A DNA stretch of 64,000 bases from Adenophora triphylla var. japonica (taxonomy: Eukaryota > Streptophyta > Magnoliopsida > Asterales > Campanulaceae). The stretch spans positions 310,001-374,000 of the forward strand of contig JAFEMH010000927.1 of the NCBI GenBank assembly GCA_022495995.1. Direction: 5' to 3'. Within the stretch, counting starts at the first letter, position 1; each line of letters opens with the position of its first letter. The position numbers were made by a program, and so were the translations under genes. Shown here in pieces: positions 54,718 to 64,000 of the stretch. The notes beneath the pieces are model-generated. The model was not told where the DNA came from. It saw only the letters and a list, made by a program, of their open reading frames with translations, and searched no databases.

Positions 54718-56745
54718 ATGGACGGACAGTTTACGAGTGTTACGGCTGAGGACCCTACCCAAGTGAATGGGGGGAACACTGGAGCCGAGGAGATGCCGCC
54801 TCCTCCTCCTCAACCTCAGCTAGATGCCCCTCCTCCTCTCCACGCCGACCCTTCGTTCCAAGTGGTCGGGCGAATGCCGAGGGAGAAGGCGCTGAGCTTC
54901 CTCGTCCCACTCGTGCTCGCGAAAGCAAGTGGGAAGGAAGAAAACAAAGAATGCCGACGCCGGTCAAGCAGAGGAAGTCAACCCATTGACCGACGCTCTT
55001 TGTTACATAAGAAAATGGAGACATTGCAAAGAATGTATGAAACACAGCCGCTCTTTCGCAATTAGACCAGTAGCATTCCATGGCCGAATTCATCGTGCCA
55101 TCCGCGGGCAACCCCTCGAAAGGGAACAAGGTGAGCAACGAGCTCCTCTCCTCAAGACCGCCGAACTACCACCTCGGGAACCTACCCGTCCTCGGCATTG
55201 ACAAGAAGAAGAGGGATCGTAGTTGACTTGAGAAGCCAATTGACTCCCAGGAAGAGGAGGTGAACTCAAGTGGACCTAAGGACAAGGCTCGGGCTCGAAT
55301 GTGCGAATGTCACCACCTCGTCTAGTCATAGCACCCCGGCGCCTAGATTCCCTCGTCCTCGTCGATCCCGCCATGATTCTCCTCTTCCTCGCATCGTCGG
55401 GATTCTCCCCGTCCCCGTGTTCGTGAATTTGCTAGGCCAAGTACCCCGAAACCATACAGAATGATACTTGGTGGCCAAGACCTGGAATTGAAGCGTGATA
55501 AGGCCCCTTCCAAACGGGACAGCCACCGACATGACGCGGAGCACAGTAGGGTGAATGATCTCCCCAAGGATAAATCCATCAGAAGCTCCCAACGAAGCAC
55601 CCGCTCAAGCAATGGCGACAAGGGGTGGAAACCAAGCAATGGGAGCTGTTGAAGCAAAGACTGGATGACATGGAGATGGGAAAGAAGTTCAATGATGATG
55701 ACTATGACTGGGCAATTCGTCCTTTCTCCTTGAGGATAACTTCGGCTCCACCTAATCCTCACCTCAAGCTCCCTAATTTCGAGAAGTACAATGGCACTAC
55801 TAATGCAAAAGACCACGTGCAAGGTGTTGAACAAACTATGAATCTCCTCACCACAGCTGATGACTTGCTCCGTAAAGCTTTGAGCACCTTCTCCTAAATG
55901 TTTGACCGGTTCCGTGAGCTTAAAAGAGGAAGCATCGATTGCTGGAGAGGCATGAGAAGAATGTTCTTGGACCACTTTGCCACCACTGGTAAGAGGAAGA
56001 TGAGGCTGGCCGACTTGGCCAACATCGAGCAAGGAAAGGGAGAAACCACCCTCAGCTATTATAATCGGTTCCGGAAAATGGCGTACTGTGTGAAGAGAGC
56101 CTCACCGATAGGGAGGTCATTGTTTGTTTCAACTCGGCTTAAAATTTGGTCCTCGTTTACGAACTTTCACCCGGGAACCTCGTACAAAGTCCGAACTATA
56201 CAAGGTGGCTTATGCCATTTCCATGGTCAAGATAAAACAAAGAAAAGGGGAGGCGACAAGACGGAAACCGATACGACGGTACTCGCGTAATGACAATGGG
56301 AATAGCAAGGGTTCCAAGTGGGAAAAATAGAACAAGAAGCACTGAGAAGCTTGAATTCACCCCTCTTAAAAAACCCATCTCTGAAATCATGCAGCTAGTA
56401 AACCTTCCTCCACCCCGTCCGCTGACTGACAAGCCAAAATTCCCTCGTAACATGAGTAAATACTGTGATTTTCACAAAGATCACGGGCACACCATTGATG
56501 GCCGCTGGGCCCTCAAGAAAATAATCCAAAAATGGGTCAACGAGGGAAAGATAGATCGTTATGTCATGAAAAAAGACAACAAGCGGAAGCGGAAGGAAGA
56601 GGAAAGTGAAGATGACGACAAAAGCGAGGATGAAGACCGCAGGCCCCCTAGGGCCAAGTTACATGTGATATGGGAAGAGGTAACTTCTACCGAAACTAAG
56701 GGACCGGATCCACGAGCCGAGCAAAGTATACCATGTTCCTGCTGA
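54718..56745 (+). pseudogene. gypsy Gag of the truncated copy, broken
   Basis: MDGQFTSVTAEDPTQVNGGN at 54718, a Pro-rich stretch, QPIDRRSLLHKKMETLQRMY, LKLPNFEKYNGTTNAKDHVQ (about 55770), WRGMRRMFLDHFATTGKRKM and LANIEQGKGETTLSYYNRFR (about 55940-56080; gag domain core), then KYCDFHKDHGHTIDGRWALK (about 56458-56515), the Tat-type C-terminal motif with the second Cys lost, and basic/acidic tail DRYVMKKDNKRKRKEEESED. About six frame changes. Confidence 0.85.
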
Positions 56746-56781
56746 TTCATAAAGCGTAAGAGGTCATTAGTTTCTCTCCTA

Positions 56782-57327
56782 ATGAGTTGGCCGGAAGCCG
56801 AGCAAACTCGTGAACAACCCTTGGTGATAAAGGGCCGAATTGACAATGTTGAATCCGAAAGACTCCTTGTTGACACGGGGGCCTCCCGTGACATCCTATA
56901 TTATTCAGACTTCCAACAGATGGGCTTGAAAGACACCATGCTGGAGCCTTATCATGGAAGGCTAGAAGGATTCACCAATCACAAGGTTGGAGCCAAGGGA
57001 ACTGTGGAGCTGGAACTTGAAGTCGGTGATCATCCCTTCCTAGCCAAAGCCACAGTCAATTTCGTAGTCATGGATTTGACTAGTGATTACCATGCGATCA
57101 TAGGCATTCCAAGTCAAGCTAAACTTGGGATGGTGGCCTCACTTCCCCACCAACGAGTTAAATTCCCCACTCGTGGCCGGGATTGGATGTGTGAGGGCAA
57201 CCCCAAAGACTTCTTGGAACATGTCGTGGAAGAGCGAAAGAAATACAAAAGTGTGGAGATAGATACCCCGAGGAAAATATCAAGGTCTCAAAGTCTCGTA
57301 AAACCACCGAAACTAGCTCCAGAATGA
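56782..57327 (+). pseudogene. gypsy aspartic protease of the truncated copy
   Basis: Frame with ERLLVDTGASRDILYYSDFQ (about 56855-56915; catalytic DTGAS intact) and NFVVMDLTSDYHAIIGIP (about 57058-57110). About 180 codons are open before a frameshift near 57300. In the other copy the DTGAS is out of frame, so each copy is broken at a different place. Confidence 0.87.
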
Positions 57328-57775
57328 GCTATATTTGTGAGGTGCTTGACGATGAGGACGAACCTATGGTCCTAGAAATTGCAGATGACCAAGGCATAGT
57401 CCTACCTGTACCTGTGGAAGAGCCTATGGTCTAAAAAATTGCAGATGACCTGGGCATAGTTCCGTCCGTATTCGAGGAAGACCCTGTTCTCTTCAACGGC
57501 CAGAACTCGGGGGCCAACCACGACCTAGGGAAGGTCAGTCTCCCCGATGTTGATAAACTTATGGAGGAAGAGGGCCTCAACGTGAACGACAATGAAGGGA
57601 GAAGAATTAGAGAGATCATTATCGAGTCTCTAGAATTCCGTGACGGTTCTGAAATGAAACTCGTAGATGAACCGGAAGAAGTAGTCATCAATCCCGACTA
57701 TCCCGAACAAAAATCAAGCTCGGGGCCAACTATCTCCGTAAGAGAAAGAAAAAATCATCTCCCTCTTGAAAAAAC

Positions 57776-58808
57776 TTGAGTCTTGACGTCTTTGCTTGGA
57801 AAGTCGAAGACATGAGGGGAATCAATGAAGAGGTAGCTCTCCACCGCCTGGAAGTTGATCCTTTAGCAAAGACTATCTCCCAGACAAGGAGAAATTTTGC
57901 AAGGGACAAGGAGGAAGCTATAAAAGAAGAGGTGCAGAAATTACTTAGCGTCGGAATAATTCGTGAAGTCAAGTACCCCATTTGGTTGGCACAATGTAGT
58001 TATGGTGAAGAAGCAAAATGGGAAATGGCGTATGTGCATAGACTTTACCGATCTAAACAAGGCCCGCCCCAAGGACAGCTTATCCTCTCCCTAGAATTGA
58101 CAAGTTGGTTGATTCCATTCCACGGACATCAAACTCTCGCCTTCCTAGATGCCTATTCAGCTATCATCGATAAAAATGGCGGAAGAGGACATTGAGAAGA
58201 CGGCCTTCCAAACACTGGGAAATTAACTACATCATGATGCCTTTTGGGCTCAAGAACGCGGGTGCTACATACCAACGGATGGTGAATCGAGTTTTTGCAA
58301 GCCAAATAGGTCGCAACATGGAAGCTTATATTGATGACATGGTCATAAAGACCAAAGAAGGCGCCACGTTCCCGACCCGGAAGAGACAATTCACAACCTC
58401 CGAGCTAACAACATGAAGCCGAACCCAAGCAATTGTGTGTTCGGAGTAACGGCTGAAAATTTCCGAGGCTTCATGGTCTCACAAAGGGAATAGAGGCCAA
58501 CCCGAAAAATTAAGGCGCTCATGGACATGAAGGAACCTACCACGATCAAGGAGGTTCAAAGACTAAATGGAAGAATAGCGGCCCTTGGAAGATTTATCGC
58601 CAAATCCGCCGAAAAGTCACCGCCCTTCTTCAAGGTATTCAAGGGTACCAAAAGCTTCTCGACTCCCAAATGCTCAAGCATTCATCCGGTTGAAGAAGTA
58701 CTTGGGCTCCTCCCTTGCTCAGCCAGCCTCGACTACCGTGAAATGCTATATGTCTTCCTAGTCAAGCCTCGATTATCTTGTCCTTGCAATTGCCTTAATT
58801 CGGAATGA
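57776..58808 (+). pseudogene. gypsy reverse transcriptase of the truncated copy, broken
   Basis: VFAWKVEDMRGINEEVALHR, LEVDPLAKTISQTRRNFARD, then MMPFGLKNAGATYQRMVNRV (58234) and YIDDMVIKTK (about 58327-58356), then a frame change and TTIKEVQRLNGRIAALGRFI. Stops and shifts near 58000, 58190, 58400 and 58500 divide it. Confidence 0.87.
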
Positions 58809-58857
58809 CGAAGGAGTTCAGAAGCCTGTCTACTATATCTCTAAGGCACTGTCCGAC

Positions 58858-59030
58858 GTGGAAAGCAGATACTTCAATGTGGAGAAGATAGCATACGCAC
58901 TAGTCATTGCATCGAGGAAACTACGTGCCTATTTTTCTGCACATCCTATCACCGTGAACACAAATGAACCGTTGAAGAAGATACTACATAAGTTGGACGG
59001 CTCCGGACGTCTCCTTAATTGGTCCATCGC
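58858..59030 (+). pseudogene. RT-RNase H connection fragment, truncated
   Basis: VESRYFNVEKIAYALVIASR then TNEPLKKILHKLDGSGRLLN; ends at WSIA where the chromovirus LTR begins (59031). Confidence 0.82.
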
Positions 59031-61519
59031 TGTGAGGACCCCGACCCGGAACCTACACGTGTCCCGAGCTGGAGCGTCCTCAAACTAACCCAAAAGTCCT
59101 AAACTTTAAAAACTTGATTTAACTTTCAAACATAAAACACAACCTTTTCAAAATACTCTACTTCTTTCCACATTTGAGGAAGGGTTGACCAACCTTGAAA
59201 GTAATAAACGGTTTTAGTTACAAAAAGATATCAAATATAAAATAGAATTAAAGTTTATGAATACAAACCCTTTAAAAGAATTATACCAAAATATACTTCT
59301 ATGCCAACCTATATATACCCCGACACTTCCCAAATTATCACTTCCAAACTCCTCACTGCCCTTACTTGGCCGGTCCGCCTGTCTCGGAATCTAAAAACAT
59401 TAAAGGGAGAGGGGTGAGAATAAATCTCAGCAAGCTATTATGAATGCAAAGAAGATGCCAAATAACATGCAACACATAACAAGTCGCATATAACACATTG
59501 GAAAAGTCAGTAAACACCTTACATTACCTTGGTTTACCTTTTCCCGTCTGAACATTAGTCGTACAACATTGGGTATAATAATACTCCAATCTTACAGTGA
59601 GCTGCTTAAGCAATACTCACATCTTATAAGACCCGTTTTTTAGGGAACCAAATAAGATAGTAGCAACTCTGTAAGGCTTTTGGCTCAATACAGATGCTAT
59701 ACCCCAACCTGTGGCCACAGTGAGGGGATTTGCCACAGTGTATAACATAATCCGATCACATTAGGTCACACTTCCATAATTGATCGTATTATGTTATACC
59801 CCAATATCGCCCGATTAACAAATTATCAAGCACATAATAGATACTTGAAACATAATCCACAAAAAGGGATAACAATATAGCAACATGGTAAAATATACTC
59901 ATGTCCAACCAATATCATAGTGAAACATTTATTCAATACACTATGCATAATATAAACAATGTATATGAACTCAAGTAAGGCAAGAAAATATCATCAATCC
60001 ATCATACTAGGTCATTATACAATAATACAAGGCCTCTATAAAGGTTCAAGCTCAATTTACCAAGTGGGAGTCACAATTGATAAGTGACCAAACAAGATTT
60101 CCAAACAATTCCTGAGCCGGATTTACGATACTTCCTTAGTTCCAATTTAACCCATTTAAGGTGTTATTAAGTGACCCAAGTAATCTACTTTAACCTAGAT
60201 TAAAAGGATTAAATTCATATTCCGAAAAGGTTAGATTCCACTACTTTAAATTGGTTAAGGATCATGCTAGGAGATTGCTAGTAAGAATTCAGCAGGAAAG
60301 GAAACTGGAAAAACTTTCTGACGACATGGGCGACCGCCCAAAGGGGTATGGGCGACCGCCCAAGCAAGAGTAAAATGAAGGGTCTTTTCTGAGGTCATGG
60401 GCGACCGCCCAGCTCCCATGGGCGACCGCCCAAGAGGCGATTTTTCTCAGATTTCAGTTAAATTAAATCCAAATCCAAGTATACTCAAATTTAGTGAACT
60501 TAGGGGCTTACTAACCTCATAACACTCATACTAAATCATATAACCCAAAATGATTAAATCTTATCTCATTTATCCCTTGAATTTCTACTCATTTCACTAA
60601 CACATTTCAAGTCTAAACTTCTTAATTTAATTAACCCAAAATAACATAAACCTAGATTATTTCCACAAGATTTCCAACCCCTTCACCAACACATTTCAAG
60701 TTAATTCCTTTAAAACTAACTTCACCCATTTAACTAACCCATTTCAAGTTTCATTCTCTAAATCTAACTCCACCCATTTCTTTCATTCTTTAACACTTCC
60801 AAGAACAACAATATATTCTTATTACCTTAATCAATTTCTCCATTTCAAGAAAGTTTCCAAAGCATCCAATAAGCATTATAACCACAATAATAACAATAAA
60901 TATCTCATGAACATTTAGAGAAGAGAAGGGTCATAATAACTCACCTTAGGTTCTTAGAATGGAAGGTTGATCTTATTAGCTTGGTTTATTCCTCTAGTTG
61001 ATCCCACCTCAAAAATGCCCTTGGACTTGAAAATGGTGGAGAGATGAGCTAGATACAAGACTTGGAAGAAAGCTTCAATGGAGGCTTTCACAAAGACTCT
61101 TCCATGGAAAATGTAGAGAAAATGAGAATGATGAGGAGAATGAATAGGGAAAGTAGGGGAAGAGTGAAGGGAAGTATATGGGAGGTATGGGGAGTAAGGT
61201 GGTGATTGACTTTAGGGGCTAAAGAAGGAGGGAATTAGGGGAAAGTGTTATGCCCCCCCCCCTCCACACATAACCTAGGCTTTCAACAATTAATGAATCC
61301 CTTTTTCTTTTTCCATTATTTATTCTACTCAATTTAACCTTCTCATACTTTTTATTAAATTTCTATTTTTATATTTTTTTCTAGAACATTAATTTATTAC
61401 ACTATCATTTATCCTAACATATGAAATCAAGTATATAAAAATGGACACATAATATTAACAATAATATTAAAGCACACAATATGATATTAAAATTAGTGCC
61501 TAGGGTTAGGGTCGTTACA
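59031..61519 (-). repeat. chromovirus 3' LTR (about 2489 bp)
   Basis: Forward edges TGTGAGGACCCCGACCC and GGGTCGTTACA, a TGT...ACA pair. TATA-like CTATATATAC (reverse GTATATATAG) at 59309-59318. A C10 run at about 61253-61263 and four TGGGCGACCGCCCA motifs (60327-60432) lie inside. The left edge is set by the break in the RNase H reading of the host element. Confidence 0.7.
60327..60432. repeat. two pairs of TGGGCGACCGCCCA near-palindromes
   Basis: Copies at 60327-60340, 60349-60362, 60398-60411 and 60419-60432. Within each pair the starts are 22 or 21 bp apart; the pairs start 71 bp apart. Arms TGGGCG and CGCCCA are exact in all four. Confidence 0.92.
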
Positions 61520-61532
61520 CTCACTCCCCCTT
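61520..61532 (-). other. chromovirus polypurine tract
   Basis: Minus strand AAGGGGGAGTGAG directly before the LTR start TGTAACGACCC. Confidence 0.8.
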
Positions 61533-61829
61533 AAAAAAAATTCGTCCCGAATTTTTTTTTTTAAAAAAACTTACCTACAAGTTCAACCCGCCTCGGTTAC
61601 ATGTATATCTCAGACTCCAATTCCCAAATAGTCTCTCCAATGTTGTGATTTCTTCCCCAAGATTCTAATTCCATTAATGATACGATATTACAACTTAATG
61701 TTCCAAGAATACCTTACAATTATCACTAACCCGAATTTTCACGACCTCAATAACAATATAAATAAATGAAAGTATTACAACTTATCTCACCAAATACATT
61801 ACAATATTGCATTTAAAACTTTAAAAAAA

Positions 61830-62150
61830 TCTATAAGCTGCTCCAAGTCAGTCTATGAGTCAAATCACCCACCTTTTCTAAAACTTCAAATGGATTAACA
61901 AATTTTGGCGCCAATTTATCTTATGCCTTGCTTCTCCAACTTCACCCCAACAATTTAGAGATCGATATTTCCTTTCCTAACAACGCCTCATGTGGTTTTA
62001 TCTCAATGCTAGAATGATAACTGCTATTATACGCACCCAACCACTGGTTATCATACGTCCTATCGACTACAAAATCTATTGCACATGCCCGTAGCATATT
62101 CTCAATAATAAGTAATGATTCCTCAAATTTTCACAAAGTTAAACTCAATA
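61830..62150 (-). pseudogene. chromovirus integrase C-terminal remnant
   Basis: Minus-strand words RACAIDFV (about 62095), DRTYDNQWLGAYNSSYHSSI (about 62065-62005), PHEALLGK (about 61995) and LAPKFVNPFEVLEKVGD (about 61920-61870) correspond to the end of the integrase core and the GPF-type module of Del/Tekay integrases (...YHSSIGMAPFEALYG..., ...LAPKFIGPFEIL...). Stops interrupt the frame. A chromodomain is expected between here and 61545 but is not legible. Confidence 0.7.
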
Positions 62151-64000
62151 GCATTCCTACACTCCAAAAGGATCTTCCCAAATGAATGACTATCCAATCT
62201 ATTTAATACTATGGGGCTTATACAATCGAACTATCCCCTAACATAGGTGAGGACTCCATCAATCAATATCTCATCAACTATATATATAATTAATAGAAAA
62301 TACAATCAACTTTTTGTAAACAAAACAACATACTCCTTTTTACTTTCAAGGTAACCCAATCACAAAATTCATCTTGATAATACTCTCAAGTTCAATCTAG
62401 AACTCTACATATTTTAATAAAGCTTCTAATCGTCAAATTTCTATTTTCACATTTATGACCAAACCACCTTATGTCTTGACTCGCTTGAAACGCGTTATTT
62501 CAATTATCTCATCCTCAATTTTCATGATACAAACATTAAGTAACTGCCTATGATATAATAAATGTAAACATACTTATAAGACCATGGTTCCCATAAACGG
62601 AATACTAGTCGACTATATATCATAATTCAATGCTTCAATCAAGCTCAGGTTCAGTGACAGATCAATATCCGAATCAAATGGTTGGCCGCCCGCAACGGAG
62701 CCGATCCAACTCCAATACAAAAACCGAGTCTACTGCGACCGTCACATTAACAACCCCACAATTTTATCAAATCATTTCTCGGATCAAAACTTTAATATAA
62801 TCAATCACTATAGGGGAACTAGGTTGCCTTTCTACTTGCTTCTGTACGAACCATACTTTAATATAACATGTCTTTCTAAAATTTACAACATCTTTCAGAA
62901 TTACAAAGGATATATATAAAAGAGATCCAATGAGACTCGAATGGTTTATTTAATTAAAGCCGTCCCATACCAGTTTTAATTAACTAAACCACTCAAATTA
63001 TTTTTTTTAAGAAATTTCAAAAGATGGATAAGCTAAACAAAACTAACTCAAGTGATCTAATTATCTACAACCGTCCCATACCAGTGGTAGATAATTAAAT
63101 TACTCACAGATTTTAATGTACACAAAAACGGTTCATTGACCTTATTAAATCAAATTATCCCCGAAGGGCACAAATACTCACACAGAGATCCAATATAAAA
63201 TCCAAAGTTTTAAAACACATTTAAAACAATTTTAACAAAATATCCTTGTTTGATCTCCATTTATAGTGTAGCCACCACTCATAATATTTATACTTAGTTA
63301 AATTCTCTATAAGAAAACACAATCTCGCAATACTATTACTTTCTTTGATAAATAACATTGAAACATTCATTAAGATAATAAACTAGGTAAATCATCCTCA
63401 ATTCATTAATTCCTCAAGTTGAATATTCAACACTTTTACTTAATGTGAGTCATCTATTCCTTACCTTTGATATTGGTATTGTACTTAGTAACAACGTATT
63501 GCATACCTCAAGTTTCCGATCAATTACCATGATCTCTTAATAAGAAAATATAATTGGAACTCACATAGTTCAATCATCCCCAAATTGCGATTAAACATTA
63601 ACAATATAAACTAACTTAACTCTCAATAACCATCAACAAACTCAAAATCCGTATAACGTCAATATCGTCCAAGCATCACACCAATCCCTCATATGATTCA
63701 CGCAACTAAGTCGACCTATAGTATATAATCATCCTAAAGTATCCTGTCTTCCAATAAGATTCATCCTCATTTTCTCAACTAATGATAATCATTTCTCAAA
63801 ACAAATCATATACATATTTTACCAATTCCTGAAGTTGATCCTTTAAGTCACCAATAACTACATTTATTATACTTCTTCACATTGATCTTATTTACCCCTC
63901 CATAACTATTACACAACCACAATTCAAAAGGGTCCTACTAGATACAAATGTTGTCTTAAGTATATCCTTAAAACAAGTATTCACCCTAATTGTAACATCC
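62151..64000. other. decayed chromovirus interior, no readable gene
   Basis: AT-rich sequence that should be pol of the minus-strand chromovirus. A GGCCGCCCGCAACGGAGCCG segment near 62685 and an AATTAAA..CCGTCCCATACCAGT word repeated at about 62960 and 63070 stand out; no frame is readable on either strand. Confidence 0.5.

Larger units (their letters stand above)
53608..59030 (+). mobile_element. second copy of the 13-kb Tat-type gypsy family, truncated, plus strand
   Basis: 5' LTR, PBS, gag, protease, RT and part of RNase H in plus orientation, clearly the same family as 37188-50161 but more diverged and with more frameshifts. It stops at CCATCGC (59030) inside the RT-RNase H connection, where a chromovirus LTR begins. 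The equivalent point in the other copy is about 44606. Confidence 0.92.
59031..64000 (-). mobile_element. Tekay/Del-like chromovirus (Ty3/gypsy), 3' part, runs off the window
   Basis: Minus strand: integrase C-terminal remnants (about 62150-61840), a polypurine tract (61532-61520) and a 2489-bp 3' LTR (61519 to 59031). LTR start TGTAACGACCC preceded by AAGGGGGAGTGAG is characteristic of Tekay/Del-type chromoviruses. Inserted into the RNase H region of the truncated Tat-type copy. The internal part 61545-64000 is AT-rich and heavily decayed. Confidence 0.75.

Overview
This window is a transposon landscape from a flowering-plant nuclear genome. The evidence is several LTR retrotransposon lineages found in plants (Ty1/copia, Tat/Ogre-type Ty3/gypsy, a Tekay/Del-like chromovirus), a TRIM, TA-flanked Stowaway MITEs and a spliced SUMO-protease-associated (ULP-like) gene of the kind carried by plant transposons. 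I see no ordinary host gene, rRNA, tRNA or CRISPR array. Most coding sequence is broken by stops and single-base indels.

Layout. 1-4993: 5' part of a minus-strand copia element (integrase, protease, zinc knuckle, leader, PBS, 1394-bp LTR). 4994-6769: sequence without a gene, holding a small element with inverted ends and a palindrome cluster. 6770-30274: a giant (about 23.5 kb) minus-strand Tat/Ogre-type gypsy element with about 2-kb LTRs, degenerate gag, protease, RT, RNase H and integrase, a 30-copy minisatellite, and two plus-strand (antisense) extra genes between integrase and 3' LTR: a plant mobile domain gene and a second gene of DUF7745-like appearance. 30275-30489: a copia LTR stub inside the last visible exon of a minus-strand, multi-exon ULP-like pseudogene (30490-33598), most of whose introns are filled with AGTGCCAGT-type repeats. 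33603-34119: a complete TRIM placed 4 bp upstream of that gene's ATG. 34705-36114: a Stowaway and a hAT-like MITE. 37152-50905: one Stowaway MITE split by a 12,974-bp Tat-type gypsy element (37188-50161) with two 761-bp LTRs, a nearly continuous protease-RT frame and a spliced antisense gene with its own TATA box. 50906-53510: a dense Stowaway cluster with local duplications. 53608-59030: a second copy of the 13-kb family in the opposite orientation, cut by a chromovirus (59031 to the window end).

How the parts work together. Each Tat-type element would be transcribed leftward from the TATA box in its right-hand LTR and primed by a tRNA at the PBS. Genes on the opposite strand lie between pol and the 3' LTR, so the elements are bidirectional units. 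The two opposed copies of the 13-kb family form an inverted repeat with arms of about 5.5 kb and a 3.4-kb spacer, a layout expected to give double-stranded RNA if read through. Insertion order can be read from the nesting: ULP-like gene, then copia, then Ogre-type LTR; and Stowaway, then the 13-kb gypsy element.
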